A DNA stretch of 64,000 nucleotides, taken from positions 1 through 64,000 of the forward strand of contig CAKSKU010000012.1 of NCBI GenBank assembly GCA_934465295.1. The letters are read 5' to 3'. The stretch is from an uncultured Oscillospiraceae bacterium (GTDB taxonomy: Bacteria; Bacillota; Clostridia; Oscillospirales; Ruminococcaceae). Under the pieces are notes generated by a model. That model did not search any database and was not told the DNA's origin. It worked only from the letters and a program-made list of their open reading frames with translations. Below are positions 43,051 to 52,698 of this stretch, in pieces. How positions within the stretch are numbered: the stretch's first letter is position 1; each line of letters opens with the position of its first letter. The translations under genes were made by a program, and so were the position numbers.

Positions 43051-46000
43051 ATGAAGAAAAAAACAGGCTTTAGCAGACTCGTTGCAGGGCTTACCGCATT
43101 TCTGCTCGTGCTTACTCCTATGCCGTTCGGCGAAATGGGAATTTCAAACGGCATTGGTATGGCTGTAAGCGCAGAAGAAAGCACTGCCGCAGACGAAAAC
43201 AGCTCCGACAGCGGTGGCGATCAGAACGATGCCGACAACGGTGAAGATCAGAACGACACCGACAACGGCGATGAAAACAGCTCTGACGGCGGTGAAAACG
43301 GCTCCGATGAGGACGAAGCTGCTTCGGACGGCGATGAATCAGACAAAAATGAAGCAGTTATGCAGGAAGCATGGATCAGCGATGATGACAATGAGCTTGC
43401 CGACAGCGATGAGCTTTTCAGCGAATATGTTGACAGAGTTTTCTATGGGTACACCGATATTGCGACCTTTTCAAATCCGAATTACGGATACCAAAGCCTT
43501 ACAACGGCGGGAGAAAAGGAGATTTACAACAGCCTTAAACCCATCATCGCCCAGATCGCAAGCGGTAAGAGAGCAAGTACTGCGATAGAATTACAAACGA
43601 CCAATCAGTGGGTATATTCCGATAAATCCTTCAGGAAGATACACAAGGCACTTCTCAGCGATCTTCCCTATGATTTGTATTGGTATGATAAGACCGAAGG
43701 CATATATGTAAGGCATGATTCATCTTCATATAAGAATTTTATATTCAGCTTTACTGTTTCGGCTGATTATGCAGGTTCGGGTGAATATACTGTCGATACA
43801 GCAAAGACGGGTGCTGCTTCAAATGCTGCAGCAAATGCAAAAGAGATCGTGGATAATTATGCAAAATTAAGCGATTATTCCAAGCTTTACGGATATCTCA
43901 CGACGATATGCGATCTTGTTGAATACGATCATGACGCAGTGAAGAACGACAGAGATTACGGCGACCCCTGGCAGATAATCTATGCTTTTGACAACGACCC
44001 GACGACCAACATCGTATGCGAGGGCTATTCAAAGGCATTCAAGTATCTCTGCGACCTCAGCACTTTCAAGAATTCTTCCATAAGTTGTGCTATTGCTACG
44101 GGTAATGCAGGCGGTCCGCACATGTGGAACATCGTTTCCATCGATGATGTTTCCTATACAGCCGATCTTACCAACTGCGACAACGGTTCTTTCGGCTATC
44201 CCAGCTATATTTTCCTTAAGGGAATGAAAAACCCGACAGCTACCGGATTTACGGCAGTCGGAATAAACGGAAAGTCATTGAAGTACACTTATGACTCCGA
44301 TATGACGTTATTGTATTCTTCAGAATTCCTTACCGTTTCTGATACGGATTATGTTTCCGGCGAAGCAAAGTGTACTGTCAACGTTAACGATGATGCGCTG
44401 ACGCTTTATGTAAACGGCGAACCCGCAGAAAGCTCCTCTGTGACTGTATATGCAGGCGATGAGCTCGGAGTTTCCGTAAGGATCAAGGATATCCTCAACA
44501 AAAAGATCAATTATACATGCACAGGTGCAACATGCAATGTTGAAAAGTATTATAACGATGACTATACCTGCTTTTGGGATGAACTCGATCTTGTTGATTT
44601 TGAGGAAAACGGTGCAAAACTTGACATCGACCTTGCTGACAGCAGCTGGAGCGAGGAAGAGCTTGCGAAGTATGTCAAGCTTGATAAGGTAAGCAGTATA
44701 AGTGTTTACCCATACAGCACCGAAAGCGGCGAACCCAATTATGATGATCCGCTCACAAACGACGATTATTACCCCGTAGGTATGAAGGTACGCATCACAG
44801 CCGGCGAAAGTGAGGTTGCCCAGGGACCTTTATGCGTAAACGGAGTAGAGGCAGTCGGCTCGTTTAACAGCGACAGAGTATATGAGGCAGACTTTTATCT
44901 TACAAGCGTAAACGGTACGGCAACGATCATCATTGCAAACACAAACCGGGGATATATATACAATGCGGGCAGCGGCATAACAGGCTATGTTAACGGCGGT
45001 GCAATAGAAAACGGCACTTTTGTCCAAAGCGGAAAGGTCATCGAGTTCAAGGTTAAAATTGATGATCTCATAGATCACAAGCTTATGATAAACGATTTGG
45101 AATATAATCCGACGCTCGATGATGTGTACCATAGATTTTTAATAAGTAAATATACGGTCGGCAGTTCAAACATCAACGCAGAGCTTGTTGAAGAAAAGTG
45201 GGACTATGACGAGCTTTCCAAATATGTAAAGCTTGTATTCGACGACGGACTTATGGTTTTCGCAGTTGACGGAAATTCGGAATATGATGCAGATCAGCAG
45301 GTTGAGCCGGACGCTATTTTTGAAAGCGGAGAATATTATACAAAAGGTTATTATATAGAGATATATGACTCGGGAGAATATGCTAAGGGAAGAGATATCC
45401 TTATAAATAATAAGTCCTATAAGCTCAATCTTGACAAAAAAGGAAATTACTACCTCAGATATCTTGTAAACTGTCAGGAAGACACCCTTAACATTGAATT
45501 TGAATCAAAAGTCTCCGTTATTATAGACGGCTCCAAAACGGGCTTTGACACGCTCGATGAAGCCCTTGCATACATCAAAAAGAACGGAAGCGGCAAGGAC
45601 GTTAAGGTTTCCCTCAATCAGGAAATGACCATAACAAAGCTTGCTATTCCGACAAATGTATCAAGTTTCTGGATTGTAGGCAGCCCCAAGGTAAAGATCA
45701 GCTTCGATATGACAACGCTTGCTGTCCCTGTTAATACAACGTTCGATATCTGGGGAGACGGCGAAAATCTCAAGCCTATCACCATCAGCGTTGCGGCAGG
45801 CAAGACGCTTGATTACAATTCATTCACGCATTACGGCGAAGCTGTAACAGTAAAGGGTACAAATACCTCTGTTCTCAATATCAATAATTACCTTACAGTC
45901 GGCGGTATCTCCACCTTTGGCAAGGTAAACGTTGCTGACAACGTGGCTGTCTCGGTCGAGGGCAATGTAACGGGCGTTAAGCTTTTCAACGGCGACTTGT

Positions 46001-49000
46001 GGCTCAAAGATCCGACGTACACAGCAACTATCACGACATTCGGAAAGGGTACTGTTCGCCTTTATGACCATGACGGCAAAAATGCAAAGGTGACTGTTGC
46101 CGATGTTGACGAGTACCTTAATGTTCAGCTGGTCGATCCGAATACTACAAATTTTACCGCAGTTGAAAGCGGAAGAACTATCCTCTGGGCAGGCTCAACA
46201 AAGGACTTCACCGGTAATGTGACGGTTTCCAACCAAACTCCATCCGGTCAGCCGCTCAATGCATATCTGTACGGCAAGGAGATCAAGGCTGAATACGGCG
46301 GAGCCATAACGGTCGATGACGGTGACAAAACGAGGTCATTCCCAAATCTTGACCTCGCTCTCAAATCAGTGACCGACCCGAATAAGCAGTATGCAATTTC
46401 ATTAAATGAGGACGCAGAGGTTTCAAAGCTCACGCTCCCCAAAACAGCAGACACTATTGTATTCAACGGCTCGGGTACTCTTAAGCTCAATATGACGGCA
46501 CTGTCCATTCCCGTAAACACATCCTTCTATATCGATGTTATCGGAACGAACGCAAAGCCGCTTGCTATTACCGTTACGGCAGGAAAGACACTTCTTATAG
46601 GTCGTGACGCAGCAAATATCGGCGCAGTAAAGGGTACAAATACATCAAAGCTTTATGTACTCCGGAACAATACCGTTGACAGCATTGCAACATTTGAACG
46701 AATAACCGTCGGAAACGATGCGGTACTTACAGTAAAGGGAAATGTTACGGCATTGTCGCTCCTCCGAGGCAGCATTGCATTGCCGAATGTAAAGTCTGCC
46801 GCAGTCATAACAAAGGCTGAGGGTGCAGGCGTTATCCTTACAGATGCTGACGGAAAAAATGCAAAGGTCACTTTGACTGATGTTGTCGATGAGATCATAG
46901 TTTGCTTGGTTGACAGCAGTAATAATATTATTAAGCTCCAAAACGGCAGATCGATACTTACCGCAGGCGGAAAGACAGACTTTACCGGCAAGGTCACAGT
47001 TAAGAATCTGTCGACATCGGGCAAGCAGCTCAATGCTTTTCTCTACGGCAAGGATATCAGAGCCGAATATGCGGGTGCGATAACTCTTGACGATGGCACT
47101 GATGCGAAAAATTATCCTAACCTTGACCTTGCGTTCAAGGCTGTGAACGATGTTTCAAAGGACTATACATTAACGCTCAATGAGGACATCACTGTTTCAA
47201 AGCTCACTATTCCGAAAACAGCAAAGAGCATCACATTTGACGGCACAGGTTCTCTTAACCTCAATATGACAGCGCTCACTCTGCCTGTCGATACAACGTT
47301 CAAGACCGTGCTCTACGGCGTGAATGCAAAGCCGCTTGCGATAACGGTTGCGGCAGGAAAGAAGCTTGACCTCTCCAAAGCATTTAAGGTAACAGTTAAG
47401 GGAACAAAGACCTCTGTTCTCAATATTAACGATTATGCTAGGCTCAATGGTATTGTGACATTCGGCGAGGTAAATGTTGCCGATCGCACTGCAGTCTCCG
47501 TTGACGGCAATGTCACCGCAGTAACACACTTTAACGGCGATTTATATCTCAAAAATCCGAAATATACAGCGAATATCACAAACTTCGGAACGGGAAAAGT
47601 CGTCCTTTACGAGATCGACGGAAAGATCGCCAAGTTAACTGTCGGCAATATTGACGATAACGGTAAACTGAGAATGGAGATCGTCGATAATTACTCCAGC
47701 ACGCTCCCGCTCGCAGACGGAAGGACTCTCCTCTATGCAGGCGGCAAGGATAACTTCACCGAAAGAGTAACGATCGTAAACGAAAGCACGACCGGAAAGC
47801 AGCTCACCGCTTTCCTTTACGGCAAGGAGATCAGAGCCGAATATGCGGGTGCGATAACTCTTGACGATGGCACTGATGCGAAAAATTATCCTAACCTTGA
47901 CCTTGCGCTCAAGGCTGTGAACGATGTTTCAAAGGACTATACATTAACGCTCAATGAGAACATCACCGTTTCAAAGCTCACTATCCCGAAAACCGCAAAG
48001 AGCATTACATTTGACGGCACAGATTATCTTAAACTCAACATGACAGCACTCGCTCTGCCTGTCGATACAACGTTCGAGACCAATCTTGTCGGCGCAAATG
48101 CAAAGCCGCTTGCTATAACCGTTGCGGCAGGAAAGAAGCTTGACCTCTCTAAAGCAAATAATATAACAGTTAAGGGAACAAAGACATCTGTTCTCAATAT
48201 CAGCAGTTATGCTACGATCAATGGTATTTCGACCTTCGGCGAGGTAAATGTTGCTGATGGTATTCCACTTGACGTTGACGGCAGTGTCACCGCAGTAACA
48301 CATTTTAACGGTGCATTATGGCTCATGGATCCGAAAAACACAGCTAATATCACAAACTTCGGAACGGGCGAGATCGTTCTCTGCGATATCGACGGAAAGA
48401 TCGCCAAGGTTACTGTCGGCAATGTTGACGCAAACGGCGAATTAAGGGTGAGGATCATCAATAGCGGTTTCGATCCGATCAATATTGCAGGTGGAAAAAC
48501 TCTCCTCTTTGCAGGCGGAAAGGATAACTTCACCGAAAGAGTAAAGATCGTAAACACAAGCATGACCGGAAAGAAGCTTACTGCTTCCCTTTATGGCAAG
48601 GAGATCAGAGCCGAATACGCCGAAGCAGTGACCCTGCTCGAGGACGGCAGCGAGGTGCTCGGAAAATTCCCGAACCTTGACCTCGCTTTCAAGCAGATCG
48701 GAAACTCTGCGGGAAATTATACAATACAGCTCAACGACAGCATTGCTGTTTCAAAGCTCACACTCCCCAAAAATGCCATCAGTATTATATTTAATGGCGA
48801 GGGAAGCCTTGACCTCAATATGACTGCATTGGCAATTCCAACTAATACATTCTTTTATGTTCCCATAAAAGGAACAAACGCAAAGCCGCTTGCAATAACT
48901 GTTGCGGCAGGAAAGGGTCTGGCGTTCAGCGATGGTTGTTTCGTATCAAATATCGGCGCAGTAAAGGGCGGAAAGAATTCGATCTTCTCCAATAAAGAAG

Positions 49001-49851
49001 AAAATACCGTAGACAGCATTGCATCGATCGCTAATTTGATGGCATACGAACCTCTTACCGTAACGGGAAATGTCACCGGCGTAACATACTTTGAAGGAAA
49101 GTTCAAACTCCCCAATGCAAAATCAACATTTACGGCTACGTACTTCGTTGGAGATGCATCGATTGGTCTTGTCGATAATAACGGTTCATTTGCAAAGGTG
49201 ACTACTTCGGGTGTCGGCAGTTTGGACAAATACCTTGATATCACTGTTCTTGATGGTAATGGCAGCGCTATAACTCTTCCGAGCGGAAAGACTGTTCTTT
49301 ATTCAAGTGCAAAGTATGACATTACAAATTATATAAGGATCACGAATAAAACATCAGCGAACAATGATCTTACAGCTAAGCCTTACGGCAAGGAGATCAA
49401 GGCTGTCAATACCGAAGCAGTATCTCTTAAAGCTGACGGAAATAAGATTGGAAGCTTTGCAACCCTTGAAGAGGCATTTGCAGCAATGAATGAAAGTAAG
49501 AATTACGTTCTCACCATCAATGACGATCTCTATGTGACGAAGTTCGTATTCCCCACAAAGGCAGTTTTCGTCTACATCGGTGGTTCAGGCAATACGCTCT
49601 TCCTTTCAAATATTTCGGCAATAACAGTAAACTGTGACATCACGTTCGAGAACATAACGATCAGCAACACAAAGTCATATACGCTCACAGCCAAGAAGAA
49701 CCTTACATTGTATAATGTCACATCTGACTGCCTGACAGCTATAAAGGGTACATCAAGTCATATTTATGATGAAAGGGAAAATAACCTCACCTTCACAGGC
49801 AAGAACGGCACAGAACAGACAAAGATCACAGGTTTTGGCAACAGAAGATAA
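43051..49851 (+). CDS. Giant secreted protein 3: transglutaminase-like domain plus repeat units (2266 aa)
   Basis: ATG 43051 follows AGAGGGGGAAAGAGCA and starts a signal peptide (MKKKTGFSRLVAGLTAFLLV, cleavage near AVSAEES). Order: signal peptide; acidic Asp/Asn/Gly linker about 45-110; transglutaminase-like cysteine-protease fold about 130-420 with the probable triad Cys323 (NIVCEGYSKAF), His357 (GGPHMWNIV) and Asp372 (YTADLTNCD); beta-rich segments to about 820; then six repeat units (FPNLDLALKAVNDVSKDYTL, LNEDITVSKLTIPKTAKS, NMTALTLPVDTTF, NAKPLAITVAAGKKLDL, VLYGKEIRAEYAG) related to those of the other giant proteins. Units 3 and 4 share a nearly identical DNA stretch (about 47050-47170 and 47830-47960). 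The last unit stops after ITGFGNRR, mid-unit. No anchor motif. Possible extracellular protein crosslinking or peptidase activity; untested. Confidence 0.85.
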   Translation: MKKKTGFSRLVAGLTAFLLVLTPMPFGEMGISNGIGMAVSAEESTAADENSSDSGGDQNDADNGEDQNDTDNGDENSSDGGENGSDEDEAASDGDESDKNEAVMQEAWISDDDNELADSDELFSEYVDRVFYGYTDIATFSNPNYGYQSLTTAGEKEIYNSLKPIIAQIASGKRASTAIELQTTNQWVYSDKSFRKIHKALLSDLPYDLYWYDKTEGIYVRHDSSSYKNFIFSFTVSADYAGSGEYTVDTAKTGAASNAAANAKEIVDNYAKLSDYSKLYGYLTTICDLVEYDHDAVKNDRDYGDPWQIIYAFDNDPTTNIVCEGYSKAFKYLCDLSTFKNSSISCAIATGNAGGPHMWNIVSIDDVSYTADLTNCDNGSFGYPSYIFLKGMKNPTATGFTAVGINGKSLKYTYDSDMTLLYSSEFLTVSDTDYVSGEAKCTVNVNDDALTLYVNGEPAESSSVTVYAGDELGVSVRIKDILNKKINYTCTGATCNVEKYYNDDYTCFWDELDLVDFEENGAKLDIDLADSSWSEEELAKYVKLDKVSSISVYPYSTESGEPNYDDPLTNDDYYPVGMKVRITAGESEVAQGPLCVNGVEAVGSFNSDRVYEADFYLTSVNGTATIIIANTNRGYIYNAGSGITGYVNGGAIENGTFVQSGKVIEFKVKIDDLIDHKLMINDLEYNPTLDDVYHRFLISKYTVGSSNINAELVEEKWDYDELSKYVKLVFDDGLMVFAVDGNSEYDADQQVEPDAIFESGEYYTKGYYIEIYDSGEYAKGRDILINNKSYKLNLDKKGNYYLRYLVNCQEDTLNIEFESKVSVIIDGSKTGFDTLDEALAYIKKNGSGKDVKVSLNQEMTITKLAIPTNVSSFWIVGSPKVKISFDMTTLAVPVNTTFDIWGDGENLKPITISVAAGKTLDYNSFTHYGEAVTVKGTNTSVLNINNYLTVGGISTFGKVNVADNVAVSVEGNVTGVKLFNGDLWLKDPTYTATITTFGKGTVRLYDHDGKNAKVTVADVDEYLNVQLVDPNTTNFTAVESGRTILWAGSTKDFTGNVTVSNQTPSGQPLNAYLYGKEIKAEYGGAITVDDGDKTRSFPNLDLALKSVTDPNKQYAISLNEDAEVSKLTLPKTADTIVFNGSGTLKLNMTALSIPVNTSFYIDVIGTNAKPLAITVTAGKTLLIGRDAANIGAVKGTNTSKLYVLRNNTVDSIATFERITVGNDAVLTVKGNVTALSLLRGSIALPNVKSAAVITKAEGAGVILTDADGKNAKVTLTDVVDEIIVCLVDSSNNIIKLQNGRSILTAGGKTDFTGKVTVKNLSTSGKQLNAFLYGKDIRAEYAGAITLDDGTDAKNYPNLDLAFKAVNDVSKDYTLTLNEDITVSKLTIPKTAKSITFDGTGSLNLNMTALTLPVDTTFKTVLYGVNAKPLAITVAAGKKLDLSKAFKVTVKGTKTSVLNINDYARLNGIVTFGEVNVADRTAVSVDGNVTAVTHFNGDLYLKNPKYTANITNFGTGKVVLYEIDGKIAKLTVGNIDDNGKLRMEIVDNYSSTLPLADGRTLLYAGGKDNFTERVTIVNESTTGKQLTAFLYGKEIRAEYAGAITLDDGTDAKNYPNLDLALKAVNDVSKDYTLTLNENITVSKLTIPKTAKSITFDGTDYLKLNMTALALPVDTTFETNLVGANAKPLAITVAAGKKLDLSKANNITVKGTKTSVLNISSYATINGISTFGEVNVADGIPLDVDGSVTAVTHFNGALWLMDPKNTANITNFGTGEIVLCDIDGKIAKVTVGNVDANGELRVRIINSGFDPINIAGGKTLLFAGGKDNFTERVKIVNTSMTGKKLTASLYGKEIRAEYAEAVTLLEDGSEVLGKFPNLDLAFKQIGNSAGNYTIQLNDSIAVSKLTLPKNAISIIFNGEGSLDLNMTALAIPTNTFFYVPIKGTNAKPLAITVAAGKGLAFSDGCFVSNIGAVKGGKNSIFSNKEENTVDSIASIANLMAYEPLTVTGNVTGVTYFEGKFKLPNAKSTFTATYFVGDASIGLVDNNGSFAKVTTSGVGSLDKYLDITVLDGNGSAITLPSGKTVLYSSAKYDITNYIRITNKTSANNDLTAKPYGKEIKAVNTEAVSLKADGNKIGSFATLEEAFAAMNESKNYVLTINDDLYVTKFVFPTKAVFVYIGGSGNTLFLSNISAITVNCDITFENITISNTKSYTLTAKKNLTLYNVTSDCLTAIKGTSSHIYDERENNLTFTGKNGTEQTKITGFGNRR

Positions 49852-49880
49852 ATCATACTAAGCAAAGACAGAATACCAAT

Positions 49881-49920
49881 AAAGCCGCCGCACTCAGAAC
49901 GGGTGCGGCGGCTTTGCTTT
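49881..49920 (+). terminator. Terminator of giant gene 3
   Basis: Stem AAAGCCGCCGCAC (49881-49893) / GTGCGGCGGCTTT (49903-49915) plus GCTTTTTAG. Confidence 0.9.
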
Positions 49921-49937
49921 TTAGTAAGAGTATTTTT

Positions 49938-50039
49938 ATACTAATTTTTAAACTGAAAGTGTACAAAAAATCAAGCAAAAGCTCGCATATATGGCTTTTG
50001 CGCCGATTTTTTGTCTACACTTTGATTAAAAATTAGTAT
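49938..50039 (+). repeat. Family B element (MITE-like), copy 3
   Basis: 102 bp, nearly base-for-base identical to copy 1 at 24015-24116, about 26 kb away, implying recent spread. Confidence 0.9.
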
Positions 50040-50060
50040 TAGCGACTTTTTTAAGCGAGC

Positions 50061-50249
50061 TTATTTCTTAAGTTTTTTGACAGATGTATAAACCAAAAAC
50101 GGAAGTGCGATAATATCAGCAATGGCAAGCACGATAGTGACAGCGTCGGGAAGCTTTGCTCCGACAAGATTTGTGATCGAAAGCGTCAGCGATATGACCG
50201 ATATCACAATAAGGCTCAATGCCCAGATAAATCCGTTGTTTTTGTCCAT
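50061..50249 (-). CDS. Small two-helix membrane protein
   Basis: 62 aa, ATG 50249 behind an excellent AAAGGAGG site 5-6 nt away. Two hydrophobic helices (FIWALSLIVISVISLTLSI and AVTIVLAIADIIALPFLVYT) separated by a short loop and followed by a basic VKKLKK tail, so a hairpin membrane protein. No family recognised. It faces away from the dtxR-like gene and no metal box is seen at its start; function unknown. Confidence 0.7.
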   Translation of the reverse strand: MDKNNGFIWALSLIVISVISLTLSITNLVGAKLPDAVTIVLAIADIIALPFLVYTSVKKLKK

Positions 50250-50418
50250 TTTTTAACCTCCTTTTCCAAAAATCGAGTGTTTTGTATGCTTTTATTTTAC
50301 CATATCCTAACGCAAAAATCAACATATAATGGAATTTTGGCATGATCGGGCAAAAAAGCTCCAAAATCATCGGATGGCGGCGGAATAACAAAATTTGCAG
50401 GAAATTTTTCAGTTTAGC

Positions 50419-50448
50419 TTGACAAACACTGCGGTGAAGTGGTAAAAT
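50419..50448 (+). promoter_or_regulatory. Promoter of the first DtxR-family regulator
   Basis: TTGACA (50419-50424), 18 bp, TAAAAT (50443-50448). No GTTAGC box is visible here, so this gene may not be autoregulated. Confidence 0.7.
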
Positions 50449-50504
50449 ATAAATGCAAGATGTACATTTTGTTTCAAATCAAACATTAAAGTAAAGGAGA
50501 ACCT

Positions 50505-50882
50505 ATGTCAAAGCTCAGACAATCGGGTGAAGATTACCTCGAAACCATATATATTTTAAGTCAGAAAGGCGATGTCCGCTCTATTGATATCGCAAATGAG
50601 ATGAGCGTTTCAAAGCCGAGTGTATGCCGTGCGGTAGGGCTTCTCAAAGAGGGCGGCTTTATAAAAATGGACAAGGACGGCTATATAACCTTTACCGAGG
50701 AGGGCAGAGCCGCCGCAGCGAGCGTTTATGAGCGCCACACAGTCCTCACCGACTGGCTCGTTGGCATCGGCGTCAATAAAAAAACGGCTGCCGAGGACGC
50801 CTGCCGACTTGAACATAATTTCAGCCAGGAATCCTTTGAGCATCTTAAAACGCATATCGAGACCTATCATAAAAAGAAATGA
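50505..50882 (+). CDS. DtxR/MntR family metal-dependent transcriptional regulator (1)
   Basis: 125 aa: N-terminal winged helix (SGEDYLETIYILSQKGDVRS, IDIANEMSVSKPSVCRAV as recognition helix, DGYITFTEEGRAAA wing) followed by the helical dimerisation/metal domain with ERHTVLTDWLVGIGV, ACRLEHNFSQESFEHL. Cys, Glu and His residues in EDACRLEH match the metal-site positions of the family. The SH3-like third domain is absent, as in MntR-type short members. ATG 50505 follows AAAGGAG. As a family member it would bind metal (Fe2+ or Mn2+) and repress uptake genes; the many GTTAGC boxes downstream are the obvious targets. Confidence 0.92.
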   Translation: MSKLRQSGEDYLETIYILSQKGDVRSIDIANEMSVSKPSVCRAVGLLKEGGFIKMDKDGYITFTEEGRAAAASVYERHTVLTDWLVGIGVNKKTAAEDACRLEHNFSQESFEHLKTHIETYHKKK

Positions 50883-50933
50883 ACCTGCGCATTTGATCTT
50901 AAATAAAATTATTGCGGTACAGTGAAGTTATAC

Positions 50934-50989
50934 TTGACAAACATTACTGTGCCGTGTTATACTGTGTACAGGTTAGCAAGTGCTAACCA
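50934..50989 (+). promoter_or_regulatory. Promoter and metal-box operator upstream of DUF3793
   Basis: TTGACA (50934-50939), 18 bp, TATACT (50958-50963), then GGTTAGCAAGTGCTAACC (50971-50988), a nearly perfect inverted repeat over the transcription start, the position of a DtxR-type repressor site. Confidence 0.88.
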
Positions 50990-51041
50990 AATAAAATGCC
51001 GAATTTTGGCTTGCTGCGGATATATCTTTAAAGCGCAGTTT

Positions 51042-51143
51042 ATACTTATTTTTAAACTGAAAGTGTACAAAAAATCAAGCAAAATCTCGAATAAATGGAT
51101 TTTGCGCCGATTTTTTGTCTACACTTTGATTAAAAATTAGTAT
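51042..51143 (+). repeat. Family B element (MITE-like), copy 4
   Basis: 102 bp, one end altered (ATACTTATTTTT). It lies between the boxed promoter at 50934 and the DUF3793 gene, lengthening that leader. Confidence 0.88.
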
Positions 51144-51325
51144 TATAAGTCGGCGGATGCCCATATTGCGAAAAATGCTTTGCAAATTTAAGCTTTTTGA
51201 GGATTATTTGCAGCAAAATGAGCATAATACATATAATAGTCGGCTGCAAGATGAGGCTTTTTGAAAATGACCTTTCAGTGAGATGTTGAGAAGCCTTTGT
51301 GAAAACAAATGCAGCTGTACAGTGT

Positions 51326-51343
51326 AGTTAGCAACAGCTAATC
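51326..51343 (+). promoter_or_regulatory. Metal box directly before DUF3793
   Basis: AGTTAGCAACAGCTAATC, 18 bp before the DUF3793 start codon. A weak TACAGT -10 sits just upstream. Confidence 0.7.
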
Positions 51344-51361
51344 AAAAAATGAGGTGATAGT

Positions 51362-51946
51362 ATGTCAAAGGCAGAGTATACCAGCTTCGGACGAAAGCTT
51401 GCGTTCCATACAGCACCGACCCTGCTCGGGATAAAGTGCGCAAGCCTGTTTTCGCTTTCATCTTCGGAATTTGACCTTGATTTTCACTCACAGTATTTTA
51501 ACCGCAGGACTGCGGCGATGGGACTTGCGAGCAGGATATTGTGCAGATGCAAAAACCGCTCGCTCATACTTGTTTACAGCAGGGAACAGCTTGCAAAACG
51601 CCTTTCGGACAGTGCGGTCAGAGCAATACTCGAACGCTATGGCTACACCTCGGATATGACGGTCGGGGAATGCCTTGACAGACTTTCGGAGCGCATCGGC
51701 GACAGTGGGAGCTTCCCCCACGAGATCGGCATTTTCCTTGGATATCCCGTTGAGGATGTTGTTGGCTTTATTGAGAACAAGGGCGAAAATTTCAAGTTCT
51801 GCGGTGCTTGGAAGGTCTACGGAAGCGTTGAGAATGCTCGGCGCACATTTGCGGATTACGATAGGTGCAGAAATTTTCTGTGCAATAAATTAAATGGGGG
51901 AGCTGACATTTATCAGACCCTCGTTCAGTCAAAGAATTTATCATAG
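51362..51946 (+). CDS. DUF3793 family protein
   Basis: 194 aa cytosolic protein. Matches the DUF3793 pattern: LAFHTAPTLLGIKCASLFSL at the N-terminus, LVYSREQLAKRL, and EIGIFLGYPVEDVVGFIENKG in the second half, ending WKVYGSVENARRTFADYDRC. The family has no proven biochemical role but commonly neighbours flavodoxin and iron-uptake genes in Clostridia. ATG 51362 follows GAGGTG. Flavodoxin starts 13 nt after its stop, so the two are one operon, under two metal boxes (50971 and 51326). An iron-stress role is inferred from context. Confidence 0.9.
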   Translation: MSKAEYTSFGRKLAFHTAPTLLGIKCASLFSLSSSEFDLDFHSQYFNRRTAAMGLASRILCRCKNRSLILVYSREQLAKRLSDSAVRAILERYGYTSDMTVGECLDRLSERIGDSGSFPHEIGIFLGYPVEDVVGFIENKGENFKFCGAWKVYGSVENARRTFADYDRCRNFLCNKLNGGADIYQTLVQSKNLS

Positions 51947-51959
51947 GAGGACAAAGTTT

Positions 51960-52367
51960 ATGAAAACAGCAGTAATTTATTGGAGCGGTACAGGCAATAC
52001 CGAGGCTATGGCAAAGGCAGTCGCAGAGGGTGCGGACGCAGAGCTTTTCGCAGTTTCCGAATTTTCGGGCAATGTTGATGATTATGACGCTGTCGCATTC
52101 GGCTGTCCTGCAATGGGTGCTGAAATGCTTGAAGAAAGCGAATTTGACCCGTTCTTCACCGAGATCGAGAGCAGGCTCAGCGGCAAAAAGGTCGGACTTT
52201 TTGGCTCTTACGGCTGGGGCGACGGCGAATGGATGAGAAACTGGGAAACCAGAGTTGAGTCTGACGGAGCTGTTCTCGCTGGCGGCGAGGGCGTTATTGC
52301 AAACGATGCTCCGTCCGATGACGACCTTGAAAAGTGCAAGGCTTTGGGCAAGGCTCTTACAGAATAA
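51960..52367 (+). CDS. Flavodoxin
   Basis: 135 aa short-chain FMN flavodoxin. FMN phosphate loop WSGTGNTEAMA at residues 9-19, the 50s loop GCPAMGAE and 90s loop GSYGWGDGEWMRN, all as in clostridial flavodoxins; electron carrier that replaces ferredoxin when iron is scarce. ATG 51960 is chosen from AGGAGG 8 nt upstream; the in-frame extension to 51894 overlaps the end of the DUF3793 gene and lacks support. Co-transcribed with DUF3793 under metal-box control, consistent with the iron-limitation role. Confidence 0.95.
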   Translation: MKTAVIYWSGTGNTEAMAKAVAEGADAELFAVSEFSGNVDDYDAVAFGCPAMGAEMLEESEFDPFFTEIESRLSGKKVGLFGSYGWGDGEWMRNWETRVESDGAVLAGGEGVIANDAPSDDDLEKCKALGKALTE

Positions 52368-52395
52368 TTACTCATTTTTTACCCAAATATGAACG

Positions 52396-52430
52396 GTTAT
52401 CAAAGGCTAACAAAGTTACCTAAAACTAAC
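52396..52430 (+). promoter_or_regulatory. Tandem metal boxes after flavodoxin
   Basis: GTTATCAAAGGCTAAC (52396-52411) and GTTACCTAAAACTAAC (52415-52430), 19 bp apart; they lie about 40 bp upstream of the -35 of the feoA1 promoter. Confidence 0.65.
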
Positions 52431-52470
52431 TGTGTGAGTTTGTGCAGATATACAAATCTGCGAAAAACTA

Positions 52471-52575
52471 TTGACAACGGAGTAAAATGATAGTATTATA
52501 AGTATGGTTAGTAAAAGCTAACATAGTTAGCAGTTACTGACCGTACTTAAAGTTCAAAGGTTAGCAAAAGCTAAT
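52471..52575 (+). promoter_or_regulatory. feoA1 promoter with three metal boxes
   Basis: TTGACA (52471-52476), 17 bp, TATTAT (52494-52499), then GTTAGTAAAAGCTAAC (52507-52522), GTTAGCAGTTACTGAC (52526-52541, 19 bp later) and GTTAGCAAAAGCTAAT (52560-52575). Confidence 0.85.
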
Positions 52576-52661
52576 GTAAGGTCGGAGTTTGCGGAAATAT
52601 CGTCGCAAAAAGTCATGTTTGGGCGGTTTGCGGGGTTTTTCCGAAAACTTTTGGCCATAAG

Positions 52662-52677
52662 GTTAGCGAAATCTAAC
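52662..52677 (+). promoter_or_regulatory. Metal box just before feoA1
   Basis: GTTAGCGAAATCTAAC, 22 bp before the feoA1 start codon, far downstream of the promoter; it may act as a roadblock. Confidence 0.65.
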
Positions 52678-52698
52678 GATATAAAAAGGAGTGAAGCT

